DNA from: SHVO01 sp964576515
GTDB taxonomy: Bacteria; Pseudomonadota; Alphaproteobacteria; Rhodospirillales; Rhodospirillaceae
Reading direction: 5' to 3'
DNA length: 64,000 nucleotides
Assembly (NCBI GenBank): GCA_964576515.1
Contig: CAZNUW010000009.1
Span: 136,785-200,784, forward strand
Shown: piece by piece, positions 33,627-41,387 of the stretch
Position numbering within the stretch: position 1 is the first letter of the stretch
Layout of the letters: the number at the start of each line of letters is the position of its first letter
Made by a program: the position numbers and the translations under genes
The notes under the pieces: model-generated
What the model saw: the letters and a program-made list of their open reading frames with translations, nothing else
Told to the model about the DNA's origin: nothing
Databases searched by the model: none

Positions 33627-33645
33627 ATAGGTAGCGAATACCTAT
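33627..33645. promoter_or_regulatory. Dyad between DUF1192 and qor, candidate operator
   Basis: ATAGGTA (33627-33633) and TACCTAT (33639-33645) flank a 5-base centre in the 57-base divergent gap. GTA/TAC dyads of this size are typical of HxlR- and MarR-type regulators, some of which control quinone reductases. Confidence 0.45.
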
Positions 33646-33656
33646 GAGAGGCCGCA

Positions 33657-34658
33657 ATGGGCGCATCGCTTCCCGAGACAATCACCTGCGTCGAGATCTC
33701 CGCGCCCGGCGGCCCGGAGCAATTGACTGCGACAAGCCGTCCTTGTCCGCGCCCGCAGGCGCGCGAAGTGCTGATCCGGATCGAAGCGGCGGGCGTCAAC
33801 CGGCCGGACGTCGTACAGCGCAAGGGCCTCTATCCACCGCCGCCCGGCGCGTCCGACATTCCCGGCCTTGAAGTCGCCGGTGAAGTGATCGCCGTCGGCG
33901 CGGACGTCACGTGGCCCGGCGTCGGCGCACGCGTTTGCGCGCTCGTCGCCGGCGGAGGTTACGCAAGCCATGTCGTCGCCGCCGCGAGCGCCTGCCTTCC
34001 CATTCCAAAGGGTTTCAACGCGATCGAAGCCGCCGCCCTGCCCGAGACATTCTTTACGGTATGGCACAATGTGTTCGAGCGCGGCGCACTGAAGGCGGGC
34101 GAGAACTTCCTCGTACACGGCGGATCGAGCGGGATCGGCACGACGGCCATCCAACTCGCGCGCGCCTTCGGGGCCTTCGTGGTCACCACCGCGGGCAGCG
34201 ACGCCAAGTGCGACGCCTGCCGCGCGCTGGGCGCCGATCTCGCAATCAATTACCGCACGGCGGATTTCGCCGCGGAGATCAAGGCCAAGGCGCCGGGCGG
34301 CGGCGTCGACGTCATCCTCGACATGGTCGGCGGCCCCTACACCGAGCGCAATCTGCGCAGCCTGAAACCGGACGGACGGCTGGTGAACATCGCCTTCCTC
34401 TCAGGGTCGAAGACGGAGGTCGATCTGATGCCGGTGATGCTCAAGCGCCTGACGGTCACGGGGTCCACCTTGCGCGCGCGGGATGAGGCCTTCAAAGGCC
34501 GCCTTGCCAACGCCCTCAAGGAAAAGGTTTGGCCGCTGTTGGAAACGGGACAAATTCGGCCCGTGATCCATGCGACATTTCCCCTGGCCCAGGCGGCGGA
34601 CGCCCACCGTCTGATGGAATCCAGCGCCCATACGGGCAAGATCGTCCTGACCCCCTAG
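33657..34658 (+). CDS. NAD(P)H quinone oxidoreductase, zinc-free MDR family (PIG3-like)
   Basis: A 333-residue protein of the quinone oxidoreductase branch of the medium-chain dehydrogenases. Seen: the N-terminal GroES-like domain (EVLIRIEAAGVNRPDVVQRK, YPPPPGASDIPGLEVAGEV), and the Rossmann domain with VHGGSSGIGTTAIQLARAFG and VILDMVGGPYTERNL. The catalytic zinc ligands of alcohol dehydrogenases are absent, as expected. It reduces quinones with NADPH, often one electron at a time in the PIG3 group, and is cytoplasmic. GAGAGGCCGCA precedes the ATG. A dyad in the divergent promoter suggests local control. Confidence 0.9.
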   Translation: MGASLPETITCVEISAPGGPEQLTATSRPCPRPQAREVLIRIEAAGVNRPDVVQRKGLYPPPPGASDIPGLEVAGEVIAVGADVTWPGVGARVCALVAGGGYASHVVAAASACLPIPKGFNAIEAAALPETFFTVWHNVFERGALKAGENFLVHGGSSGIGTTAIQLARAFGAFVVTTAGSDAKCDACRALGADLAINYRTADFAAEIKAKAPGGGVDVILDMVGGPYTERNLRSLKPDGRLVNIAFLSGSKTEVDLMPVMLKRLTVTGSTLRARDEAFKGRLANALKEKVWPLLETGQIRPVIHATFPLAQAADAHRLMESSAHTGKIVLTP

Positions 34659-34705
34659 ATATGGTCCTAATTACAAGGACTTAGGAAAAATTTTCCCGAA
34701 ACGGT

Positions 34706-34735
34706 TTGACCCTGGCGGTTCAAAACCGATATATA
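34706..34735 (+). promoter_or_regulatory. Candidate sigma-70 promoter of trcR
   Basis: TTGACC (34706-34711), an 18-base spacer and TATATA (34730-34735). Transcription would start near 34742, leaving a leader of about 90 bases. Confidence 0.6.
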
Positions 34736-34834
34736 CGAGCAAGATGTACAGGCCTCCCGGCAAGCCGCCGGCGTCGGCCATCCGGTTAAGCGGCTGGGCC
34801 CGCGACCCCGGGCCCAATCCGAAAGGAAGAGACT

Positions 34835-35506
34835 ATGGTGCTGCCTCTGATGCCGAAGGCGACGGCAGTTTGGCTGGTGGAAAACACCGCGTTGTCGTTC
34901 GAGCAGATCGCCGATTTTACCGGCATGCATGAGCTTGAGGTTCAGGCGATCGCCGACGGCGAAGTCGCCGTGGGCATCGTCGGCGTAAACCCCGTCGCCA
35001 ATGGTCAATTGACCCAGGCCGACCTGGAGCGCGCCGAAGGCGACTCGCGCGTGAAGCTGCGCCTCAACAAAACCGACATCCCGATCCCGAAGGCCCGCGC
35101 CAAGGGCGCGCGCTATACGCCTGTGTCCAAGCGCCAGGATCGCCCGGACGCCATCGCATGGCTGTTGAAGCATCACCCGGAACTGACGGACGCGCAGATC
35201 AGCCGTCTGATCGGGACCACCAAGCCGACGATCCTGTCGGTGCGCGACCGTTCGCACTGGAACGCGGCCAACATCAAGCCGCAGAACCCGGTGACGCTCG
35301 GCCTGTGCACGGAGCCGGAACTGGAGAAGATGGTGATCATCGCCCAGCGCCGCGTGTCGAATGCCGCCAAGGCCGCCGCCCGCGAAGCCGCGCGCCGCGA
35401 ACGTGAAGCCGCCCAGGCCAATCAAGCGGCCGAGGCTCCGGCGGAAGAGCCCGCACCGGCCGCCGAAGCAAGCGACGACGGCGCAAGCGAGCAGAACCCC
35501 GCTTAA
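34835..35506 (+). CDS. trcR: DUF1013 protein, cell-cycle regulator TrcR family
   Basis: A 223-residue cytoplasmic protein. The DUF1013 core is complete: LPLMPKATAVWLVENTALSF, EQIADFTGMHELEVQAIADG, then RPDAIAWLLKHHPELTDAQISRLIG and a helix-turn-helix-like segment TTKPTILSVRDRSHWNAANI. The C-terminus (from about 180) is a charged Ala/Glu/Pro tail. The family is conserved in alphaproteobacteria and named for a cell-cycle transcription regulator; DNA binding is suggested by two helix-turn-helix-like segments. ATG 34835 follows AAGGAAGAGACT. It has its own promoter and a terminator at 35523. Confidence 0.93.
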   Translation: MVLPLMPKATAVWLVENTALSFEQIADFTGMHELEVQAIADGEVAVGIVGVNPVANGQLTQADLERAEGDSRVKLRLNKTDIPIPKARAKGARYTPVSKRQDRPDAIAWLLKHHPELTDAQISRLIGTTKPTILSVRDRSHWNAANIKPQNPVTLGLCTEPELEKMVIIAQRRVSNAAKAAAREAARREREAAQANQAAEAPAEEPAPAAEASDDGASEQNPA

Positions 35507-35522
35507 AACCCCACAACAAAAA

Positions 35523-35555
35523 AAGGCCCATCCGGCGATGGGCCTTAAACTTTTG
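35523..35555 (+). terminator. Terminator of trcR
   Basis: AAGGCCCATC (35523-35532) and GATGGGCCTT (35537-35546) form a perfect 10-bp stem with a CGGC loop, followed by AAACTTTTG. Confidence 0.85.
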
Positions 35556-35640
35556 GGGATCCTACCCTTTCGCTTGAGGCTACGGGCGAGTCTCCCGTGT
35601 TGACGCCTTGCGATCGGCTTTGGGCTGATTCTTTTATGAC

Positions 35641-35811
35641 TTAGCTGACGTCCGCCATGCGGTGCAGCTCGTCTTTGATTTTCAGCTTCTTTCTTTTGAG
35701 TTCGTGAACGCGTGAGAAGTCTGGGGAAGGTCGTCGCTCTTCTTCGAAGAGGATGAATTCGATTTCCTTATGCTTCGCGTTTAGGGCTTCCGTCCTCGCA
35801 TCAAGACCCAT
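35641..35811 (-). CDS. YdcH family (DUF465) small protein
   Basis: A 56-residue protein, MGLDARTEALNAKHKEIEFI through HRMADVS. The centre HELKRKKLKIKDEL is the DUF465 signature (L-K-K-x-K-L-x-L-K-D). The fold is a helical hairpin. The family is widespread and functionally unknown. GGAGG lies 9 bases before the ATG. It is oppositely oriented to a second YdcH gene at 36148, with the two starts facing each other about 340 bases apart. Confidence 0.85.
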   Translation of the reverse strand: MGLDARTEALNAKHKEIEFILFEEERRPSPDFSRVHELKRKKLKIKDELHRMADVS

Positions 35812-36147
35812 AGGTGACGTCCTCCGGATCGTTGTTCACAACAAGGCGAGTTTAAGGCCTTCATGCGGGCACTTTCCAGCCTTAGAGATAAGGCGTTGAT
35901 GCCGCTGCATTTGAGTTCGCCGCATGCGCGCGAAATGGCGGATGCGCAACTGTGGCACCCTCCGGAGTCGCGACACTTTTCTAACCATCACAGCCCGCCG
36001 GGCCCCTGTTCGGCAGCGCGCATGGGGTGTAAAGTTCTGAAATACCTAGGGAACCGACACCCCGCCGGCCTAACAACCGGCGATTGGGAAGGTTATTCAG
36101 CAACCATGCCGCGAGCACGCGGCCTTCTGACGGCGATACGCGGGCGA
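35812..36147. other. Divergent gap between the two ydcH genes
   Basis: 336 bases. The plus-strand reading frame of the second ydcH gene is open through most of it but its composition (many Pro, His, Arg) is not protein-like. One hairpin CGCCGG/CCGGCG lies at 36063-36082. Promoters for both genes should be here, but none stands out. Confidence 0.4.
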
Positions 36148-36351
36148 ATGGATTGGGATCAAGAACAGTTGAAGGCCAAGCTCGCGGAACTTGAGTTGGA
36201 GCATCGCGACCTCGACGACGTCATCAACCAACTGATCAATGCGTCCGACTTCGACCAGATCAAGGTGGGACGGCTGAAGAAGCGCAAACTCGCGCTCAAG
36301 GATCAGATCACGACGCTGCGCGGACGTCTCATCCCGGACATCATCGCTTAG
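36148..36351 (+). CDS. YdcH family (DUF465) small protein, second copy
   Basis: A 67-residue protein from MDWDQEQLKAKLAELELEHR. The signature VGRLKKRKLALKDQITTLRG gives a clear DUF465 match, and H-x-x-L-D-x-x-I (HRDLDDVINQLI) marks the first helix. An in-frame ATG at 36106 would add 14 residues and has GGAAGG upstream at long spacing. The shorter form matches the usual family length. The open frame continues upstream to 35863 without homology. It is divergent from the 56-residue family member at 35641. Function unknown. Confidence 0.82.
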   Translation: MDWDQEQLKAKLAELELEHRDLDDVINQLINASDFDQIKVGRLKKRKLALKDQITTLRGRLIPDIIA

Positions 36352-36371
36352 CGCCGCTTAACGAGCATCGC

Positions 36372-37169
36372 TTAACTTGCGCGCAGCAAGTGGTCCGCGC
36401 GTCCGATCGCGAGCGCGGCGCTTTCGCCGGTTCCGATCTGCGCGGCCGCCGTCTTGATGACTAACGCCATTTCGATCCCGCTCACGACGTAGCCGCTCGC
36501 GGTCAAATGCGCGCGGACAGCGCGCGCGAAATCGGCGGCGTCATGGGCTTCCGTCATCATCGCCAGCGCCGCAAGATTGGCGCCGCCGGCATAACCGACC
36601 AGATTGAACCCCCCCGCCATTGCCGCGGCCATCTCGCTCATGGTTCCGGGCGCACGTTCGCCGGACGCCTCCATCCTAAAGTCCTTCAGGCGCTGCGCGA
36701 CATCGGCAAGCACGCCGTTCGCCGCAAGCAAGCCTGAACTGCGGCGGATGTCCTCGCAGGTCGGAACATGGACAAGAAGGACGATCCACGCCGATCCCGC
36801 GGCGGCGGGTTGCGACAACGCGGCGCCGAGGGCTTTGAGGAGCGCCTCCGGCTCAAGGATGCCAGCGCCCGTCGCGTCGCCCTTGCGCCCGCCCGCGCGC
36901 TCCTGGCGTTTCACCACGCCGCGCAGATAATTGATCTCCGACACGAGGCCGCCGAGCGCCGCCTGCGTCGCGGGCGTGATCTGATCGACGGGGATACCCA
37001 GGATGGTGATGCGATCGTCGGCGGGCTGAGCCTTGGCCGCCTCCTCGTAGTTCGCCACAACTTTCTTGGCGGGCTGCTCGGACGCGGGCGCCCGGCCCCC
37101 ACCCTGAGACCGGCCTTCAAGGCGCTGTTCGACAGTCGCGACCGCCTGCGGCTGGGTGATATCGGGCAT
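36372..37169 (-). CDS. Conserved protein with degenerate GGDEF-like domain
   Basis: A 265-residue protein. The first 70 or so residues are polar and low complexity. A short helix (TQAALGGLVSEINYLRGVVKRQE) follows, like the coiled-coil before a GGDEF domain. From about residue 105 the order of segments resembles a diguanylate cyclase: EALLKALGAAL, AWIVLLVHVPTCEDIRRSSG, AANGVLADVAQRLKDF, FNLVGYAGGANLAALAM in the place of RYGGDEF, and GIEMALVIKT, RADHLLR. The catalytic motif is absent (AGGAN), so it should not make c-di-GMP. This is fold-level inference from spacing only. It is divergent from purE. Confidence 0.6.
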   Translation of the reverse strand: MPDITQPQAVATVEQRLEGRSQGGGRAPASEQPAKKVVANYEEAAKAQPADDRITILGIPVDQITPATQAALGGLVSEINYLRGVVKRQERAGGRKGDATGAGILEPEALLKALGAALSQPAAAGSAWIVLLVHVPTCEDIRRSSGLLAANGVLADVAQRLKDFRMEASGERAPGTMSEMAAAMAGGFNLVGYAGGANLAALAMMTEAHDAADFARAVRAHLTASGYVVSGIEMALVIKTAAAQIGTGESAALAIGRADHLLRAS

Positions 37170-37278
37170 CTTAATCCCAGGTTTAGTGGCCCTACGGTGT
37201 CCAACCCTAGGGGATAAGTCTTTGCGAAATCTTACCGTCCCCTATAAAGTGCGCCGCTTTCCCGCCCCGGGGGTATTG

Positions 37279-37812
37279 ATGGGCAAGAAAGCGAAAGCCA
37301 AAACACCGAAAGCCGCCAAGCGCGCCAAAGCGCCGCCCGTCATCGGCATCATCATGGGCAGCACGTCCGACTGGGACACCATGCGCCACGCGGCCGAGGT
37401 GCTCGACGCGCTGCACGTCCCCTACGAAACCAAAGTGGTCTCGGCGCACCGGACGCCGAAACGCCTGTACGAGTACGCGACCAACGCGCAAGAGCTGGGC
37501 ATCCAGGTGATCATCGCGGGCGCCGGCGGCGCCGCGCATCTGCCCGGCATGGCCGCGTCCATGACGACGCTGCCCGTCCTCGGCGTGCCGGTCGAAAGCA
37601 AAACCCTGAAAGGTTTGGATAGCCTTCTATCTATCGCGCAGATGCCGGGCGGCGTTCCGGTCGGCACGCTGGCGATCGGCAAGGCCGGATCGAAGAACGC
37701 CGGATTGCTCGCGGCCTCGATCCTCGCCCTCGCCGACCCGGGCATCGACAAACGCTTGAAAGCCTGGCGCGCCGCCCAGACGAAGTCCGTCGGCGAAAAC
37801 CCGAACCCTTAA
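37279..37812 (+). CDS. purE: 5-(carboxyamino)imidazole ribonucleotide mutase
   Basis: A 177-residue class I PurE that converts N5-CAIR to CAIR in purine synthesis. The core starts at PPVIGIIMGSTSDWDTM after an unusual Lys/Ala-rich N-terminal extension of 19 residues. VVSAHRTPKRLYEYA supplies the active-site His, and AGAGGAAHLPGMAASMT the glycine loop. GGVPVGTLAIG follows. ATG 37279 has GGGGG upstream. purK follows after 27 bases, forming the usual purEK pair. Confidence 0.96.
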   Translation: MGKKAKAKTPKAAKRAKAPPVIGIIMGSTSDWDTMRHAAEVLDALHVPYETKVVSAHRTPKRLYEYATNAQELGIQVIIAGAGGAAHLPGMAASMTTLPVLGVPVESKTLKGLDSLLSIAQMPGGVPVGTLAIGKAGSKNAGLLAASILALADPGIDKRLKAWRAAQTKSVGENPNP

Positions 37813-37839
37813 CCATCACCTTTCGCGACGAACCGGACC

Positions 37840-38937
37840 ATGAATCGCCTTCCGCCCGGCGCAACCATCGGCATTCTCGGCAACGGCCAACTCGGCCGGA
37901 TGCTGGCCCTGGCCTCCGCCCGCCTCGGGTACAAGGCCCATGTCTTCGGCCCCGACGCCGACAGCCCCGCCGAACAGGTTGCCGCGGTCTCGACGGTCGC
38001 GGCCTATGACGACACCGCCGCCCTGGTGGGTTTCGCGGCCGCCGTCGACGCCGTGACGTTTGAGTTCGAGAACGTCCCGGTCAAAACGGTAGAGAACCTG
38101 GACACCCGCCTTCGGGTGCGGCCGGGACCGCGCGTGCTGGAAATCGCCCAGGACCGCATCAAGGAAAAGCGGTTCTTCGCGTCCATCGGCGCGGCGACCC
38201 CGTCGTGGGCCGTCGTCAACACACGCGGCGATCTCGAGTCCGCGCTTCAGACGACGGGCGCGCCGGCGGTGTTGAAGACCGCGCGGCTTGGCTACGACGG
38301 CAAGGGTCAGGCCAAGATCAAGACTCCTGGCGACGCCGACGCGGCCTGGGCCGCAGTGACCGGCGGCAAAACGCCCACCTCGGAGGGCTTCGCCGTCCTG
38401 GAAGGCTTTGTCGATTTCACGTGCGAGATCTCCGTCCTGGTCGCGCGCGGGGAAGACGGTCAGACGGTCTGCTTCGAGCCGGCCGAAAACGACCACGCGA
38501 ACCACATCCTGTCCCGCTCAAGCGTCCCGGCGCGGGTCGCCCCCGCCACCATCCAAGCCGCCACGGGGATCGCCAAGCGGGCGGCCGAGGCCCTGGACCT
38601 GATCGGCCTGTTGGCGGTCGAGATGTTCGTGACCAAATCGGGCGAAGTGCTGTGCAACGAGATGGCGCCGCGTCCCCACAACTCCGGTCACTGGACCATG
38701 GACGCAGGCGGCGTCGATCAATTCGAGCAACTCGTCCGGGCGGTCGCCGGACTACCGCTGCTGGAGCCCGCGCGTTACTGCGATGTGACCATGGTCAACC
38801 TGATCGGCGACGACGCGAACGATCTGGATAAATACCTGACGGACCCGGCGGCGCGCATCCATCTGTACGGGAAGAAAGACGCCCGGGCGGGCCGCAAGAT
38901 GGGCCACGTCAACCTGCTGCGAAAGCCTTCGACTTAA
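37840..38937 (+). CDS. purK: 5-(carboxyamino)imidazole ribonucleotide synthase
   Basis: A 365-residue ATP-grasp enzyme that carboxylates AIR to N5-CAIR with ATP and bicarbonate. Seen: IGILGNGQLGRMLALASARLG (N-terminal Rossmann-like), VTFEFENVP, KTARLGYDGKGQAKI (ATP-grasp glycine loop), FAVLEGFVDFTCEISVLVAR, and NEMAPRPHNSGHWTMDA with the substrate-binding residues. Length and order fit the family. It follows purE closely, so the two supply consecutive steps. Confidence 0.96.
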   Translation: MNRLPPGATIGILGNGQLGRMLALASARLGYKAHVFGPDADSPAEQVAAVSTVAAYDDTAALVGFAAAVDAVTFEFENVPVKTVENLDTRLRVRPGPRVLEIAQDRIKEKRFFASIGAATPSWAVVNTRGDLESALQTTGAPAVLKTARLGYDGKGQAKIKTPGDADAAWAAVTGGKTPTSEGFAVLEGFVDFTCEISVLVARGEDGQTVCFEPAENDHANHILSRSSVPARVAPATIQAATGIAKRAAEALDLIGLLAVEMFVTKSGEVLCNEMAPRPHNSGHWTMDAGGVDQFEQLVRAVAGLPLLEPARYCDVTMVNLIGDDANDLDKYLTDPAARIHLYGKKDARAGRKMGHVNLLRKPST

Positions 38938-38983
38938 AGTGATATTTTAGGTTAGAAACGCTTTATAAGCATATGAAATTAAA

Positions 38984-39679
38984 TCAATATTCAGGCGTCC
39001 GTCGCCGGTAGCCCGAGGCGCGTTCGCGCACGCGGTTGAACAGCCGCCGCGGATCGGGGAAGAGCTTCAAACTCTCGCCGATGCGCTTCTGCAGCTTCGG
39101 GATCTCCATCACGTTCTGGATACGCCGATCGAGGAATTTCCACGTCTCGGCGCAGCCCTCGGAACGGTCGTTGAGCCAATAGAGAAGCGTGCTGGCATAG
39201 ACGCCCGCCAGCAGACCTCGCTTGGTATAGAAATTATAGTCGGTCGACTTGTCGCCGGCCGCCCGCCAGATGGCGTCGACGGTCTTGTACCAGCCGCGCA
39301 AAGAGTCCCCGGCGAAGGGCGGGAGCGGGCTGAGGGAGAGCGCCGCGCGGATCGCCTCCCGGTAGGGCGTCCAGCGTTCGAGGTGCAGGCGCACCCCGGT
39401 CGCGATTCGCTCCCGGATTTTCATCGCGCCGATATCCAGGCGGGCCAGATCCTCGAGCATCAGCCGGTCGGCCAGGTCACGGAAATGCGCGACCGCGTCC
39501 TTGGCCCCGCCCGGGAACAGGCGGCGGGCGTCGACGCGGCCAAGACCCTCCCGTTCGAAAGCGTCCTCGAGGGTTTTCATGCTCCAACCGTCGAAGGGGA
39601 CGTTGGGCAACGCCGCCCGGAGGACAGCGTCCTTTTGGGCGCGTTTGGCGGCCTTGGCTTCCGTCACGGGATCGCTCAT
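38984..39679 (-). CDS. COQ9 family protein
   Basis: A 231-residue protein. The TetR-like N-terminal part (DAVLRAALPNVPFDGWSMKT, GGAKDAVAHFRDLADRLML) and the C-terminal COQ9 signature (WYKTVDAIWRAAGDKSTDYN, FYTKRGLLAGVYASTLLYWL) are both clear. COQ9 binds lipids and assists COQ7 hydroxylation in ubiquinone synthesis at the membrane. It lies 3 bases after def on the same strand, so the two are probably one transcript. No other ubi genes are in the window. Confidence 0.93.
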   Translation of the reverse strand: MSDPVTEAKAAKRAQKDAVLRAALPNVPFDGWSMKTLEDAFEREGLGRVDARRLFPGGAKDAVAHFRDLADRLMLEDLARLDIGAMKIRERIATGVRLHLERWTPYREAIRAALSLSPLPPFAGDSLRGWYKTVDAIWRAAGDKSTDYNFYTKRGLLAGVYASTLLYWLNDRSEGCAETWKFLDRRIQNVMEIPKLQKRIGESLKLFPDPRRLFNRVRERASGYRRRTPEY

Positions 39680-39682
39680 TCG

Positions 39683-40234
39683 TTAACCCTCCGGATCGAG
39701 GTCCAGTTTCTTGCCGGCCGCCGCCGCCTCGGCGGTGATGACGTCGGTGTAGGAGAGGCTGGCCATGTCCGCCATGCGCTGGGGATAAAGGATTCCGTCC
39801 AGGTGATCGCACTCGTGCTGCACGACCCGGGCGTGGAAATCCGCCGCTTCGCGCTCGATGGCCTGTCCCTTCAGATCCTGGAAGCGGTACTTGAGACTCG
39901 TGAAGCGCGGCACGCGCCCGGTGAGGCCCGGGACGGAGAGGCAAGCCTCCCACCCCTCCTCCTGACGCTCGCCCTGGGGCATGAGGACCGGATTCACCAT
40001 GACCGTCAACGGCACCTCGGCGCCGAGGTTCCGGTCACCGGGGACGAAGAAGATCACGACCCGCTTGGGGACCGAGATTTGGGGCGCCGCGAGACCGATT
40101 CCATTTACGGACATCATGGTCTCGATCATATCGTTCACCAGCGCGGACAAGGCGGGATCGTTGAAATCCGTCACCTCGTCGGCGCGGCGTTTCAAGATCG
40201 CAGCTCCCATCCGGGCAATCGGCCGTAACGTCAT
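39683..40234 (-). CDS. def: Peptide deformylase
   Basis: A 183-residue metal-dependent deformylase that removes the formyl group of nascent proteins. All three motifs are present: GIGLAAPQ, EACLSVPG (Ala in place of the usual Gly in EGCLS) and QHECDHLDGILY, with the Cys and two His metal ligands and the catalytic Glu. A short C-terminal tail is Ala/Lys-rich. The metal site is complete, so it should be active despite the Gly-to-Ala change. Several bacterial paralogues carry the same change. COQ9 follows 3 bases later. Confidence 0.92.
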   Translation of the reverse strand: MTLRPIARMGAAILKRRADEVTDFNDPALSALVNDMIETMMSVNGIGLAAPQISVPKRVVIFFVPGDRNLGAEVPLTVMVNPVLMPQGERQEEGWEACLSVPGLTGRVPRFTSLKYRFQDLKGQAIEREAADFHARVVQHECDHLDGILYPQRMADMASLSYTDVITAEAAAAGKKLDLDPEG

Positions 40235-40452
40235 TCCAAGTCCATCCCAAGCACAGAATGGAGTCTATATAGGTCAGTCCTTCCCCGGGAGCGATGCCGA
40301 AAAAGCGGGTTTTACGAAGGGGTTGGCGGTTGGGGCCCCGCAACCTGTGGCATCTATGCACCAGGTGATCTAAACCGCTGAAAATTGGGCCAAAGAAGGA
40401 CTCTATCGGCCTTCCCAGGCTGAAAACCCTATGTTATACCCCCGGCCCTCAA

Positions 40453-40478
40453 GGCGACGGATTTTATAGACCGTCGCC
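40453..40478 (+). promoter_or_regulatory. Hairpin in the rpsU leader
   Basis: GGCGACGG (40453-40460) and CCGTCGCC (40471-40478) form a perfect 8-bp stem with a 10-base AT-rich loop, ending about 30 bases before the likely translation start of rpsU. No T-run follows directly. It could control translation or stabilise the mRNA. Confidence 0.5.
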
Positions 40479-40510
40479 CCTTTCATTTGTCCAACCGATG
40501 GAGACGGGCC

Positions 40511-40717
40511 CTGGTTCAGGTAGTAGTGCGCGACAATAACGTCGACCAAGCTCTCAAGGCGCTCAAGAAGAAGATGCAGCGCGAGGGTCTCTTCCGCGAA
40601 ATGAAGCTGCGCAAGTCGTACGAAAAGCCGTCTGAGCGTAAGGCCCGCGAAAAGGCGGAAGCCGTTCGCCGCGCGCGCAAGATGGAACGCAAGCGCCTGG
40701 AGCGCGAAGGCTTCTAG
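40511..40717 (+). CDS. rpsU: 30S ribosomal protein S21
   Basis: bS21, identified by VQVVVRDNNVDQALKALKKK, MQREGLFREMKLRKSYEKPS and a basic helical tail ending KRLEREGF. It contacts the 16S rRNA near the anti-Shine-Dalgarno region. The start is unusual. Family members begin M-Q-V-x-V-R-D-N-N, but the codon before CAG here is GTT, preceded by CTG (40511). GGAG at 40500-40503 sits 7 bases before the CTG. In-frame TTG (40487) and GTG (40526) are alternatives without good spacing. An ATG at 40498 is out of frame and opens a 13-codon frame that ends at 40539. The product is certain, the start is not. Confidence 0.9.
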   Translation: MVQVVVRDNNVDQALKALKKKMQREGLFREMKLRKSYEKPSERKAREKAEAVRRARKMERKRLEREGF

Positions 40718-40747
40718 CCTCCGCGTTCGCGCAGCAACAGACGCCGC

Positions 40748-40776
40748 AAAGGCCGCGATGGTTTCGCGGCCTTTTG
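40748..40776 (+). terminator. Terminator of rpsU
   Basis: AAAGGCCGCG (40748-40757) pairs with CGCGGCCTTT (40765-40774), a 10-bp stem ending in a T-run. Confidence 0.88.
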
Positions 40777-40855
40777 TATTTCCGATTCTTAACCGACTAG
40801 AAACCAGAGCGCTCATACCCTCGGGAGTCTGCCTCCTTCCAAGGACGAGTCCCCC

Positions 40856-41332
40856 GTGAGCGCACTGAATATCCGTTTCGCCACCGCCGACGACAGCGCG
40901 GCCATCGCCTCCGTCGTCCGCGAGTCCTGGCTTGAAGCCAATAAGAATCTCATCCCTTCCGACAGCCAGCGCGCGTTGACGAACTCGCGCAACCTCGCGG
41001 GCTTCGTGGCCGGCGAGTGGCAAAGCATCCGCGTCGCCGAAGTCGACGGCGAAATCGTCGGCACCGTCGGGGTCAATCCCGCCGGCGTCATTTGGATGTT
41101 GTATGTATTGCCCGCGTATCAGGGCTGCGGCGTCGGGTCCGCTTTATATGAGGCCGCCATCGGCACCCTTAAGTCGGCCGGCCAACGCCGGGCGGTGCTT
41201 GAAGTCCTGGCCGCCAACGAGAACGCCGTCGCGTTCTACCGCGCCCGCGGCTGGGTTCCGGAAGGTCGCCGGACGGAGCATATCCCCGGCTTCCGTTTCA
41301 CCGCGCTGCGGATGGGCCTCGCGATCGCCTGA
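40856..41332 (+). CDS. GNAT family N-acetyltransferase
   Basis: A 158-residue protein starting at GTG with AAGGACGAG upstream. Marks of the GNAT fold: IRFATADDSAAIASVVRESW at the start, VIWMLYVLPAYQGCGVGSAL with the acetyl-CoA loop Q-G-C-G-V-G, and NENAVAFYRARGWVPEGRR with the FYxxxGW segment. Substrate unknown. It lies after the rpsU terminator and appears to be a single-gene unit. Confidence 0.88.
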   Translation: MSALNIRFATADDSAAIASVVRESWLEANKNLIPSDSQRALTNSRNLAGFVAGEWQSIRVAEVDGEIVGTVGVNPAGVIWMLYVLPAYQGCGVGSALYEAAIGTLKSAGQRRAVLEVLAANENAVAFYRARGWVPEGRRTEHIPGFRFTALRMGLAIA

Positions 41333-41387
41333 GCGATCCGCCCTAAACGAACCGCGCTAAACGAACAGCGAGACCCAAGAATCCGCG

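Noticed and set aside
40235..40450. tRNA or small RNA gene between def and rpsU
   Set aside because: No cloverleaf or conserved RNA motif could be drawn. Only the hairpin at 40453-40478 stands out.
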